Below are positions 35,801 to 43,811 of a DNA stretch of 64,000 nucleotides, in pieces (the stretch's first letter is position 1; every line of letters starts with the position of its first letter). Both the position numbers and the translations under genes were made by a program. Under the pieces are notes generated by a model. The model saw only the letters and a list, made by a program, of their open reading frames with translations, was not told the origin of the DNA and searched no databases. Source of the DNA: Alphaproteobacteria bacterium (lineage in GTDB: Bacteria > Pseudomonadota > Alphaproteobacteria > JANQMY01); assembly GCA_028289425.1 (NCBI GenBank), contig JANQPL010000017.1, positions 1-64,000 of the forward strand, given 5' to 3'.

Positions 35801-36310
35801 GTTCCGGACGTCTTTGCAGGCAAGAGTGCAGGAAACAGCTTTCTCGAGTTGCTCAACACTAGCCGCAATGCATTTCGGTTGGACCTCAAGAACAATGTCT
35901 TCCAGTTGTGTCGGCGGCGCATTGGACGGCAGCGGCACATAGGGCAAACCGTTGTATTGTACGGCAAGGAGCAGAGCGGCATAGTCGGGCCCGGCAAACC
36001 CAAGGGTCGCGACCATGTCCCCGGGCTCCAAGGCGATTTCAGGATCGTGGGCAAACGCCGACGAAAGAGATTTTACCTGCTCCCAGAGCTCATCATAGGT
36101 CAGATAAATGAAGTGGTCCGCCAGCTCTCCACGTAATTTGGGCCGCCAGCCCAAAGCCGGCCGGTCGCCATAGGACGTAAGCACGATACGGATGATCTGG
36201 GCGATCGAAAGTTCCGGCTGCGTGATGGCATCAATGACCTGTGGGTCGGCTGTTGGTATTACTGCTGCCGAATCCAGCTGTGTGCTCCTATCATCGGTTA
36301 CAAGCGCCAT
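32882..36310 (-). CDS. Carboxylic acid reductase (adenylation-PCP-reductase)
   Basis: ATP- and NADPH-dependent reduction of a carboxylic acid to an aldehyde. The 1142 residues are close to the usual 1150-1180. The adenylation domain spans about 1-640 with VYTSGSTGSPKGA near 235 and DSYGSTETGGVS. The carrier domain has the phosphopantetheine Ser657 in IGGDSLAALSF. The reductase domain from about 740 has the NADPH motif TGANGFLGRF and the catalytic Tyr and Lys in YAASKW near 928. It needs a phosphopantetheinyl transferase, not seen here. It is the last gene of an eight-gene minus-strand operon, 17 bases after an alcohol dehydrogenase, a natural partner for reducing the aldehyde. Such an enzyme is unexpected in a degradative operon. 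Confidence 0.93.
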   Translation of the reverse strand: MALVTDDRSTQLDSAAVIPTADPQVIDAITQPELSIAQIIRIVLTSYGDRPALGWRPKLRGELADHFIYLTYDELWEQVKSLSSAFAHDPEIALEPGDMVATLGFAGPDYAALLLAVQYNGLPYVPLPSNAPPTQLEDIVLEVQPKCIAASVEQLEKAVSCTLACKDVRNLLIFDVDEDDPSHLTALKTARNTLTESNSRVSLTTFADTRSRGAGLPEVEPFVAAEGEAPIVSIVYTSGSTGSPKGAIYTEQNAIVPWASAPYAPPAIVLHYQPMSHSYGSSYTFMTLGRGGLLCFTALSDLSSFLDDLPLVRPTDLGLVPRICELLYQRACADLAHDGEHNFTQLRQDLLGGRLQSAVIASAPLSPELQDFTEKLFGFPLTDSYGSTETGGVSVNGTIQNPPISAHKLIDVPELGYFTTDKPYPRGELAVKTSRLIDGYYKRPELNAKLLDADGFYRTGDIMEEVEPGKIRFLDRRNSVLKLAQGEFVAISNLEALYAGGDPVLRQVFLYGNSSRSYLLGVVVPNQDLLDAGQKEKATKQQLMTAIREIAATNNLNSYEIPRDIIIETEPFSVENGLLAGVGKYMRPAFNAKYQDRLETMYAEMARGQDDALRNLKANSQNAPVDETVLRAAQISLGIDEIRDDGDVSFAEIGGDSLAALSFAMLLEDVFDITVEVGDIVHPSHTLLDLARKIEHTKNTNSFARATPDDIHGKNAKLLHATDLTLDGFIDAETLAAAESLAPASRGDPKTILLTGANGFLGRFIALEWLERLSQNGGTLICLGRGADDEAAGVRLRDAFLTGDKALEERFDAFAKNHLVCLAGDLSAPRLGLSSELWAELAERVDAIIHVGALVNHRMPYRQLFQPNVAGTAWLIALALTTRKKRVVNISTVAAALDRNGHAIREEADIRTVIPDFELNDGYAVGYAASKWAAEVLLREANERFDLPVNVFRSNMILAHRSYRGQVNIPDVFTRFVLSVARTGIAPQSFYNGAAAHAHYEGLPVDFIAKTVVAISDHERSGHQTYHVLNPHNDGISMDSFVQWIEQSGIPIERIDDYDEWLRRFEMALRALPEDVKARSSLPVLEMFARPNKAVPGASMSAEFFSAAVDEVLPAAGGIPHLDKDLINKYLTDLVALGLLSQ

Positions 36311-36327
36311 TCTTTGTGGTTCCGGCC

Positions 36328-37371
36328 CTATAGCGTACTCATATCAATCACAAAGCGGTATTTCACGTCCGCTCGCTCCATGCGCTCAAATGCTTCGTTG
36401 ATGTCCCCCATGGCTATGATCTCGCAATCGGGAAGAATGTTTTTCTCCGCACAAAAATTAAGAAGCTCTTGCGTTTCAGGGAGGCCCCCCATCATGGAGG
36501 CGGTAAGGGATTTGCGCCCTGTCACAAGGCCCCCCGTATGGAAAGAGGGCAACATGTCGATCGCCCCGACCAATGCAACAACGCCGTCCAGGCCCACTAA
36601 GGCGAGATAAGGGGATACATCGTGCGCAACCGGGATCGTGTCGAGCACAAAATCGAAGCGTCCGGTCGCGGCGGCCATCTTTTCCTCATCTGTCGAAATG
36701 AGGACATCGTGCGCGCCAAGGGCAATCGCATCGCTTGCTTTGGAGGGGGACGTGGTCAGCACGGTGACGTCCGCCCCCAGACCAACCGCCAGTTTGACGC
36801 CGATATGTCCGAGCCCACCCAAACCGGCGACGGCCACCTTCGTCGTCGGTCCAACCTGCCAATAGCGCATGGGCGACCAGGTGGTGATCCCGGCACAGAG
36901 TAATGGTCCGGCGCGCTGCGGATCAAGACCCTCCGGAACTCTCAAGACGAAATCATCTTTCACGACAATCTTATTTGAGTAGCCGCCGAGTGTGTTTTCC
37001 CCGGACACCGGGTCGGGGCTGTTATAGGTAAGCGTCATGCCCTGCTCGCAATAGGGTTCAAGACCGTGCTCGCAGGGGGAACACTTGCCGCAACTGTCGA
37101 CCAGGCAACCCACGGCCACAGTGTCCCCAACACTATGTTTGGTCACGTCATCGCCGATGGCGGACACCTTTCCGATGATTTCATGACCGGGCACTAAGGG
37201 GTAGACCGTGTTGAAATAGTCATTGCGGGCGAAATGCAGATCGGTGTGGCAGACGCCGCAATAGAGAATGTCAATGGCCACATCGTCAGAGCGCAGCGCA
37301 CGCCGTTCGAACGAGTATGACGCCAGCGTCGACCCCTGCTCCAGGGCAGCGTAACCTTTTGCTTCTGTCAT
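36328..37371 (-). CDS. Zinc-dependent alcohol dehydrogenase (NADP-type, CAD/YahK-like)
   Basis: The protein has 347 residues of the medium-chain family. The catalytic zinc ligands are in CGVCHTDLHFARND and GHEIIGKV. The structural-zinc Cys residues are in DSCGKCSPCEHGLEPYC. The cofactor motif is GLGGLGHIG. This subgroup favours reduction of aldehydes with NADPH. Placed directly before the carboxylic acid reductase in the same operon, it likely completes an acid to alcohol reduction, or else handles an alcohol or aldehyde from the aldol cleavage. Confidence 0.9.
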   Translation of the reverse strand: MTEAKGYAALEQGSTLASYSFERRALRSDDVAIDILYCGVCHTDLHFARNDYFNTVYPLVPGHEIIGKVSAIGDDVTKHSVGDTVAVGCLVDSCGKCSPCEHGLEPYCEQGMTLTYNSPDPVSGENTLGGYSNKIVVKDDFVLRVPEGLDPQRAGPLLCAGITTWSPMRYWQVGPTTKVAVAGLGGLGHIGVKLAVGLGADVTVLTTSPSKASDAIALGAHDVLISTDEEKMAAATGRFDFVLDTIPVAHDVSPYLALVGLDGVVALVGAIDMLPSFHTGGLVTGRKSLTASMMGGLPETQELLNFCAEKNILPDCEIIAMGDINEAFERMERADVKYRFVIDMSTL

Positions 37372-37404
37372 AACTCTCGTCCTTCCCTGAATGATGGTTC
37401 AGTT

Positions 37405-38439
37405 CTATTCGGCCTTCTGTTTCACCAGGTCCAGCGCCACATCCACGATCATATCTTCTTGACCCCCCACCATGCGGCGTCTGCCCAGTTCTACAAGAAT
37501 CTCTCTTGTATCAAGATTATAGTCTTCCGCAGCTTTCTCCGCATGCCGAAGAAAAGACGAATAAACACCCGCATAGCCAAGGCTCAACGTTTCGCGATCC
37601 ACGCGGACGGGGCGATCTTGCAGCGGCCGCACGAGTTCCTCCGCCGCGTCCATCAATTTCATGACGTCGCACCCATGTTTCCATTTCTTGCGGTTGACGG
37701 CGGCGACGAAGACTTCGAGCGGTGCATTGCCGGCACCGGCCCCCATACCTGCTAAGCTTGCGTCAATGCGGACCGCGCCTGCTTGGGCTGCCACAATAGA
37801 ATTGGCAACGCCTAAGGAAAGATTGTGGTGCGCGTGAATGCCCCGTTGGGTTTCGGGCTTTAGAGCCTTGTCATAGGCCGTCATACGCTCGCGCACCCCA
37901 TCCATGTCGAGAGCACCGCCTGAATCGGTCACATACACGCAGTGCGCGCCGTAACTTTCCATTAGAACTGCTTGCTGTGCGAGCTCTTCAGGGCCGATCA
38001 TATGGCTCATCATAAGAAAACCGGAAACATCCATCCCCAGATCGCGCGCAATGCCAATGTGTTGTTTGGAAACGTCCGCTTCCGTGCAGTGGGTTGCGAC
38101 CCGAACCGAGCGGACACCGATGTCATAGGCGCGGCGCAGTTCTTCAACGGTTCCTACGCCTGGCAGGATAAGGGTAGTCAAGACGGCGTTTTGCAAAACG
38201 CCGGCGACCGCTTCCAACCATTCCCAATCCGTATGAGCACCAAAACCATAGTTAAAACTGGCACCTGACAGGCCATCGCCATGGGCCACTTCGATCGCAT
38301 CGACGCCCGCTGTGTCCAATGCTTCGGCGATCGCGCGCACATGATCGGTGCCATACATATGACGAATGGCGTGCATACCGTCGCGCAGCGTCACATCTTG
38401 GATGTAGAGTTTATCTTTTATTGGATCAAAGCGGGGCAT
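37405..38439 (-). CDS. 4-hydroxy-2-oxovalerate aldolase family protein (HsaF/DmpG-like)
   Basis: The protein has 344 residues. It splits a 4-hydroxy-2-oxoacid into pyruvate and an aldehyde; metal-dependent TIM barrel. Key features are [12 protein letters not shown] with the catalytic Arg and metal Asp, a metal-binding [11 protein letters not shown], and the C-terminal DmpG-type communication domain. The acylating aldehyde dehydrogenase is the next gene upstream (38-base gap), matching the usual channelling complex. In a steroid pathway it would release pyruvate and propanal from 4-hydroxy-2-oxohexanoate. Confidence 0.94.
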   Translation of the reverse strand: MPRFDPIKDKLYIQDVTLRDGMHAIRHMYGTDHVRAIAEALDTAGVDAIEVAHGDGLSGASFNYGFGAHTDWEWLEAVAGVLQNAVLTTLILPGVGTVEELRRAYDIGVRSVRVATHCTEADVSKQHIGIARDLGMDVSGFLMMSHMIGPEELAQQAVLMESYGAHCVYVTDSGGALDMDGVRERMTAYDKALKPETQRGIHAHHNLSLGVANSIVAAQAGAVRIDASLAGMGAGAGNAPLEVFVAAVNRKKWKHGCDVMKLMDAAEELVRPLQDRPVRVDRETLSLGYAGVYSSFLRHAEKAAEDYNLDTREILVELGRRRMVGGQEDMIVDVALDLVKQKAE

Positions 38440-38477
38440 GGCGCACTTTACTTTTTGTGTTTCAATCTGTTGCTCGG

Positions 38478-39398
38478 CTACCCAATGCGTGCCGCCATGA
38501 GTTCGCCGGTCGCTTTTGCCGCTGCAGTCATGATGTCCAAGTTCCCCGAATACGGTGGCAAATAATCGCCGGCCCCTTCCACTTCCAAGAATACCGAACT
38601 TTTGATTCCGCTAAAGTCGCCCATCCCAGGGATATGCAGTCTGTTATTGTCGCCAAAGCGTTCAAACTGCACCTCCTGTTTCAAGCGATAGCCGGGGACA
38701 TAGGACTGCACCTTCTCGACCATCTCTTCGATGGAACGGCGGATCTGTTCCTCCGTTGCGCCCTCCGACAGTGTAAAGACCGTGTCGCGCATGATCATGG
38801 GCGGTTCTGCAGGGTTGAGAATGATGATGGCTTTGCCTTTTTTCGCTCCGCCGACGGACTCAATGGCATTGGCGGTCGTTCGTGTAAATTCGTCGATATT
38901 CGCCCGCGTTCCCGGCCCTGCAGAGCGGGACGAAACAGACGCAACGATCTCGGCATAATGCAGGTCGGCTACTTGAGAGACGGCCGCCACGATGGGAATG
39001 GTGGCTTGACCGCCGCAGGTTACCATATTGACATTGGATTCCTCCAAATGCTGTTCCATGTTGACGGGCGGGACCGTAAACGGGCCGATTGCTGCGGGGG
39101 TCAGGTCAATCACTCTTTTGCCGTCGGCGCGCAGGGCTTTGTCATGATCCGCATGGGCGTATGCGGACGTGGCGTCAAAAACGATGCGAATATCTTCGTA
39201 GACATCTAATGCGCGCAGTCCGTCTAAGCCTTCGTGGGTAGTCGCGATACCATGTTCCCGGGCCATGGCTAGCCCTTCACTGTTCGGGTCGATCCCGACC
39301 ATCGCGGCAAGTTCCATGTTCCGCGATAATTTGATCATCTTCATCATGAGGTCTGTGCCGATATTGCCGGACCCAATGATTGCGACTTTCACACCCAT
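38478..39398 (-). CDS. Acetaldehyde/propanal dehydrogenase, acylating (HsaG/DmpF-like)
   Basis: The protein has 306 residues. It oxidises the aldehyde from the aldolase to an acyl-CoA with NAD and CoA. The Rossmann motif [10 protein letters not shown] is at 7-16. The catalytic Cys128 is in [12 protein letters not shown]. The C-terminal region has the conserved [18 protein letters not shown]. It is co-transcribed with its aldolase partner. Product would be acetyl- or propionyl-CoA depending on substrate. Confidence 0.95.
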   Translation of the reverse strand: MGVKVAIIGSGNIGTDLMMKMIKLSRNMELAAMVGIDPNSEGLAMAREHGIATTHEGLDGLRALDVYEDIRIVFDATSAYAHADHDKALRADGKRVIDLTPAAIGPFTVPPVNMEQHLEESNVNMVTCGGQATIPIVAAVSQVADLHYAEIVASVSSRSAGPGTRANIDEFTRTTANAIESVGGAKKGKAIIILNPAEPPMIMRDTVFTLSEGATEEQIRRSIEEMVEKVQSYVPGYRLKQEVQFERFGDNNRLHIPGMGDFSGIKSSVFLEVEGAGDYLPPYSGNLDIMTAAAKATGELMAARIG

Positions 39399-39411
39399 CT
39401 AAGAAATTCCT

Positions 39412-40200
39412 TTACGCGAAGCTGATGCTGCATCTACCAACGCCGCCCAGTTCCATTTCAAAACTATCGCCCGGTGATGCGGGTTCAAGGGGAACGAGGC
39501 TGCCCGATAAGATGATTTCGCCCGCCTTGAGTGGGACTTCATACCGGCCAAGTGTGTTGGCTAACCAGGCAACCGCTGTCAGTGGCGACCCTTGTACGGC
39601 AGACCCCACTCCCTTTGAAAGAAAATCACCGTTTTTGAAAACTTGCACTTCCAGGTTGGTTAGATCGAAACCCTTTGGGTCGACATGATCTTTGCCCAGA
39701 ACAAAAATGCCGCACGAGGCATTGTCCGCGATCGTATCGATAATGCCGATTTGCCAATCTTCAATTCGGCTGTCGACGATCTCAAAGCAAGGTACGATTG
39801 CCTCCGTTGCAGCAAGGACATCGTCTTCGTGAATGCCGGGTCCATTGAGATCACCTTTCAAGATGAAGGCAATCTCTGCCTCGGCCCGGGGCTGCAGCAG
39901 ATTTGTGCCGAGGACATCCACGGTTGCCCCGTCTTCCACTTGCATCCGATCGGTCAAAAAACCGAAATCAGGCTGGAATACGCCGAGCATTTCTTGCACG
40001 GGCTTCGACGTCACACCGATTTTCTTCCCGATGACTTTTTCGCCGTCCCGCTCTCGCCGCTTCAGGAAATCAAGCGAAATGGCATAGGCATCATCAATCG
40101 TCAGTGTCGGGTGTGACGCGACAAGGGGAGGGATCGGCGTTCGGTTGCGCAATGCCGTATACAGCTTTTCGCCAAGCGCAGAGATTTCGGAGGAACTCAT
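39412..40200 (-). CDS. 2-hydroxydienoate (2-keto-4-pentenoate) hydratase (HsaE/MhpD-like)
   Basis: The protein has 262 residues. It hydrates a 2-hydroxy-2,4-dienoate to a 4-hydroxy-2-oxoacid, the aldolase substrate. Metal-binding Glu residues are in RAEAEIAF and CFEIVDSRI; GKKIGVTSKPVQ and SGSLVPLEPASPGD are conserved. Its start overlaps the stop of the flavin reductase gene by 4 bases (ATGA). With aldolase and dehydrogenase it forms the standard meta-cleavage lower pathway. Confidence 0.94.
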   Translation of the reverse strand: MSSSEISALGEKLYTALRNRTPIPPLVASHPTLTIDDAYAISLDFLKRRERDGEKVIGKKIGVTSKPVQEMLGVFQPDFGFLTDRMQVEDGATVDVLGTNLLQPRAEAEIAFILKGDLNGPGIHEDDVLAATEAIVPCFEIVDSRIEDWQIGIIDTIADNASCGIFVLGKDHVDPKGFDLTNLEVQVFKNGDFLSKGVGSAVQGSPLTAVAWLANTLGRYEVPLKAGEIILSGSLVPLEPASPGDSFEMELGGVGRCSISFA

Positions 40201-40670
40201 AGATACCTGCCATCGAAATAGACAAGGGGTGCACCGATCTCATTCATCTGAATGCGAATGACATTTCCCACAACAATGCTGTGAGAACCGTATTCGATAA
40301 TCTTCTGTACGACGCAAAAGATATTGGCATGTGCGTCCGACAGGCAAGGGGTGCCATCTTTATCTTGACCCCAACTGCCGATGGCGAACTTGTCGTCACA
40401 CTTGATGACCTTGCCGAAAGCATTCGAGACGTCTTCATGACCTTCTTTAAGCAGGTTAATGCAGTAGCGATCACCGATGCTGAGACCAGGATGAATGCTT
40501 GCTTGTCTATTGACGCACGCGACCAGGGATGGTGGGTCCATGGACAGAGAACAAACGGCCGTTGCAGCGATCCCGGCCCATTCGCCGTTTACCTTGCAGC
40601 TGATCAAAGAGACGTTGGCTGCAAGACGTCTCATGGCTTGCTTGAACTGGCTTTGTATTTGGTGCGTCAT
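40197..40670 (-). CDS. Flavin reductase-like protein (HsaB-type)
   Basis: The protein has 157 residues from ATG 40670; a start 10 codons earlier is possible. The flavin-reductase domain is clear: MRRLAANVSLISCKVNGEWAGI, then SLSMDPPSLVACVNRQASIHPGL and NLLKEGHEDVSNAFG. It supplies reduced FMN or FAD to a two-component monooxygenase. The obvious partner is the HsaA-like oxygenase at 52614, transcribed from the other arm of the cluster. Confidence 0.9.
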   Translation of the reverse strand: MTHQIQSQFKQAMRRLAANVSLISCKVNGEWAGIAATAVCSLSMDPPSLVACVNRQASIHPGLSIGDRYCINLLKEGHEDVSNAFGKVIKCDDKFAIGSWGQDKDGTPCLSDAHANIFCVVQKIIEYGSHSIVVGNVIRIQMNEIGAPLVYFDGRYL

Positions 40671-40709
40671 CGCAGGTCCATTTTGCGCAGCGGTTCTCAA
40701 AGGTCTGAT

Positions 40710-41504
40710 CTACTTACCTGTGAGATTGGGCTTGGTGCGCTCCATCATCGCCTCGACAGCAATCTTGTGGTCTTCCATGAACATACTGACGTTCTCGAAA
40801 GCCGCAGATACATCAATTACCGCACTGGCTGTCACTTTCAGACCTGCGTTGATGGACGCTTTTGTCCATCTCACTGCGTATTTGGGCGTGTTCAAAAGTT
40901 TCTTGATCGTCTTGTCGACCGTGGCGTCCAAATCCTCTTCGGAAACAACATCCGTAATAAGACCAATATCCGCCGCGGTTTGCCCGTCGACAAAAGCTCC
41001 CGTAAGCAGGTATTTGCGTGCGCGTGCATAACCGATCAGCATGGGCCAAAGGTATGCGCCGCCGTCGCCCGCAACCAGACCCACCGCCACATGAGGGTCA
41101 GCGAATTGGGATTTTGGGGTTGCATAAACAAAGTCGCAAAAGAGGGCAAGCGAACATCCCAAGCCGACAGCGGGGCCGTTGACTTTAGCGATCATGGGCT
41201 TTTCCAAATCCAAGATCGCATTTTGGAGGATCCGATCCTGATGGATTCCTTTGGAAGTGGCCACGGCGTCGCGGTGCTGGTCGCGCAACATCGCTAAATC
41301 GCCGCCGGCGGAAAAAGCGCCGCCGTTCCCGGTCAATATGATGATGTCAATGTCATCGTCTTTGTTCACCTCCGGAAAAATCGACACAAGTTCTTTGTGA
41401 ACGGCGTCGTTGATGGCATTGAGCGCTTCGGGCCGATTGAAGGCAATCGTCAGAACGTTATTGTCTTTCGTAACTTGTAAGTTGGTGTATGTCGAATAGG
41501 CCAT
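40710..41504 (-). CDS. Enoyl-CoA hydratase/isomerase family protein
   Basis: The protein has 264 residues from ATG 41504 (MAYSTYTNLQ), which has AGGA 7 bases upstream; a start 10 codons earlier exists. Crotonase-fold signatures are AFNRPEALNAIND, ILTGNGGAFSAGGDLAM and VNGPAVGLGCSLALFCDFVYA. Located after the CoA ligase, it may act on the ring C/D acid once it is activated, as EchA-type enzymes do in actinobacterial steroid breakdown; that role is inference. Confidence 0.9.
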   Translation of the reverse strand: MAYSTYTNLQVTKDNNVLTIAFNRPEALNAINDAVHKELVSIFPEVNKDDDIDIIILTGNGGAFSAGGDLAMLRDQHRDAVATSKGIHQDRILQNAILDLEKPMIAKVNGPAVGLGCSLALFCDFVYATPKSQFADPHVAVGLVAGDGGAYLWPMLIGYARARKYLLTGAFVDGQTAADIGLITDVVSEEDLDATVDKTIKKLLNTPKYAVRWTKASINAGLKVTASAVIDVSAAFENVSMFMEDHKIAVEAMMERTKPNLTGK

Positions 41505-41546
41505 GACGTTTTCCTGTTCGTTTTCTAAGTGCACATTCTCAGAGAA

Positions 41547-43193
41547 TTATGGATTGTTGAGTGAGGTGATCAGTTGATCCCTCAATACGAATTTCTTGAT
41601 TTTGCCCGATGGCGTTGCGGGAAACTCGTTCACAAAATTGATGTGTTCGGGAATCTTCCACAGAGAAATGTTGTCCATGCACCACGCTTTTATCTCGTCA
41701 GCTGATGCGTGATTTTTCGCACGCGACCGAATGGCTGCGCAGACAATTTCACCATACTTCTGATCTGGAATGCCGAAAACGGACGCCTCGTCCACATCAG
41801 GGTGCTTCAAAAGGAAGTTCTCAATCTCCGTGGGCGAAATGTTTTCACCACCCCGGATTATGATGTCTTTCAAACGCCCCACAAGAGTGATGTACCCTTC
41901 CGCATCCATTGTGGCGAGATCGCCAGTATGGAGCCAGCCCTCATCGTCGATGGTCTTGTCATCTTCCAAATTGAGATAACCGAGCATCTTACCGGGACCT
42001 TGGTAGCAAAGCTCACCTTGTCGGCCGAGTTCGACGACGGAACCTTCGTCATCAATGACCTTGAGCGAGACGCCGGGAAGGGCTTTCCCACAGGTGGAAG
42101 ACTTTTTTTCTGTGCTGTCCTTGCTTCTAATGCACGTCATAGAGCCGGAACATTCTGTTTGTCCGTACCCATTGGCAATTTCGGCTTGGAAAGCCGTTTC
42201 GCATTTGATCACAAGTTCAGTCGGCACAGGCGCGCCGCCGACATTGATGAACCGCAGTGCAGAAAGGTCTCGCGAGGTAAACGTCTCATCTTCGAGCATT
42301 GCGATTAGCATCGATGGCACGCCCACAAAGCCGGTGCACCGTTCTCTCTCCAGGACATCCAGCGTTCTGCGCGCGTTAAAGACGACAAGGGGCAGCAGCG
42401 TTGCACCTGTCATCACCGAACCGAGAACACCAAATCCTGAGCCGCCAATGTGAAACAGCGGAAATCCGAGGCACACACGATCGCCTTCACCAAATCCGCA
42501 GGCGCGAAATCCATTGCGGCCGCTTGTGGTCACCGATCGGTGGCTAAGCTGCGGTGCTTTCGGCAAGCCGGTGGTACCCGATGTGTATTGGATCATCTGA
42601 ACGCTATCGGCCGAAACATTGTTCAGCAGTCCTTGGTCGACCGGTGCGTTCAGGTTGAATAGGTCTTCAATACCTTCCGTGAAGGAATGTTTGAATTTTA
42701 GGGAAGGCGCGTCTGCAGCTATGTCGTCGATCAGAGCAGCCACGCGTTCACCACGGATGATGTCCGCATGGAAAATACCTTTGGCCTGCGCTGTGTCCAG
42801 CGCGTAGATCAGCTCTCGAGATTTATAGAGGGGGTTCAAGGCAACCAGAATGAGGCCTGCTTTTGCGATGGCATATTCCAGCAAGATCCATTGGCGATGG
42901 TTGGCGCCCCAAACCGCAACTTTGTCGCCCGGCGCATATCCACTTTGAATGAGCGCTGCAGCCAGACGGTCTGAAAGTGCGTTGAGCTCAGAGAAGGTCC
43001 ACCGAGCGTTCTCGGTGTCCCCCTGGCAGGCGTAGACGACATATTCTTGATTGCCGAACCGTTCCGCAGCCTTCACGATCGCTTGCCCGACGGAGATTTT
43101 TTCCAAATCTCCGTCTTCAGGCGTGGCGGTCCAGATTGATTTCGTCGGGTGTGTGTTCAATGGTAATCGCCTGCTCTGTGACGTTTGCCTCAC
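41547..43193 (-). CDS. AMP-dependent acyl-CoA synthetase (FadD-like)
   Basis: The protein has 548 residues. It forms an acyl-CoA from an acid, ATP and CoA. The P-loop YTSGTTGLPKAPQLSHR is at about 202, GYGQTECSG carries the A5 region, LHTGDLATMD the A7 motif, and the C-terminal catalytic Lys is in PSGKIKKFVL. The start is uncertain; the first 12 residues are poorly family-like and TTG 43160 is an alternative. It leads the minus-strand operon. It could activate the steroid ring C/D propionate acid (FadD3-like role), which would fit the neighbours. Confidence 0.92.
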   Translation of the reverse strand: MRQTSQSRRLPLNTHPTKSIWTATPEDGDLEKISVGQAIVKAAERFGNQEYVVYACQGDTENARWTFSELNALSDRLAAALIQSGYAPGDKVAVWGANHRQWILLEYAIAKAGLILVALNPLYKSRELIYALDTAQAKGIFHADIIRGERVAALIDDIAADAPSLKFKHSFTEGIEDLFNLNAPVDQGLLNNVSADSVQMIQYTSGTTGLPKAPQLSHRSVTTSGRNGFRACGFGEGDRVCLGFPLFHIGGSGFGVLGSVMTGATLLPLVVFNARRTLDVLERERCTGFVGVPSMLIAMLEDETFTSRDLSALRFINVGGAPVPTELVIKCETAFQAEIANGYGQTECSGSMTCIRSKDSTEKKSSTCGKALPGVSLKVIDDEGSVVELGRQGELCYQGPGKMLGYLNLEDDKTIDDEGWLHTGDLATMDAEGYITLVGRLKDIIIRGGENISPTEIENFLLKHPDVDEASVFGIPDQKYGEIVCAAIRSRAKNHASADEIKAWCMDNISLWKIPEHINFVNEFPATPSGKIKKFVLRDQLITSLNNP

Positions 43194-43811
43194 AGTTTTG
43201 GATCGTCAAACCTCTGATCCTCCATCCAACCGGCTCGCGGGACATCACGTTTTTCGTGCAGGTCTGTGTTCCAACAACCGACTTATCGGAAATCGCGCTA
43301 CCGTCACATTTTCGAAAGACCACTCTCAGCTTGCCAGAAACTGCCAAGTGGAGTAATTCGCATATCGCTCGCATTTTGTTTGCGTCTTTATGCTAATTCT
43401 AAGACTGTGCAACTGCCAAAAACGCGCAAATGCAGTTAAAGGTTTCGGGTCGGGACTTGTGCTTTGCAAACCAGCGAGACCACTGTGTGGTGATATTTGA
43501 ACAGTATAGTCCTTTGACGGACTAAATGATGGCTTCGCCAATCTCGCCCGGCCGGTTCCGTATCGATTGTATGAGCCCAAACAGCCAAAAAACCCCGAAA
43601 TTAGGGGATTTCCTTGTACGCCCACCTAACATGACAATAAATGAGTAGAACGCGAGCTGATACTCAGTTTGTTCCATTTTATGGTTTTTAAACCGCGGCC
43701 CGTGGTGATGCGAGTACCTTTTTGCGAACATAACTGTGCGTTGGCGGTTCGAAGGCAAGCCAAAACAGTGCTTTCTTCGGGGTTATATAATTTACAAATG
43801 TAGGGGGAGGT
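43194..43811. promoter_or_regulatory. Divergent control region between the ligase operon and the TonB receptor
   Basis: A 618-base gap with no gene-like open frame. It must hold the promoters for the minus-strand hsa/CAR operon and the plus-strand receptor. An imperfect inverted repeat, CTTGCCAG-AAA-CTGCCAAG, lies at 43330-43348, a possible operator. The region before 43800 is AT-rich. No other structure was recognised. Confidence 0.5.

Noticed and set aside
38319-39209. Plus-strand open frame of 296 codons
   Set aside because: It lies opposite the acylating aldehyde dehydrogenase gene and the start of the aldolase gene and reads as low-complexity noise.
40281-41297. Long plus-strand open frame of 338 codons opposite the flavin reductase and hydratase genes
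   Set aside because: It is antisense to two well-recognised genes and its translation has no family features.
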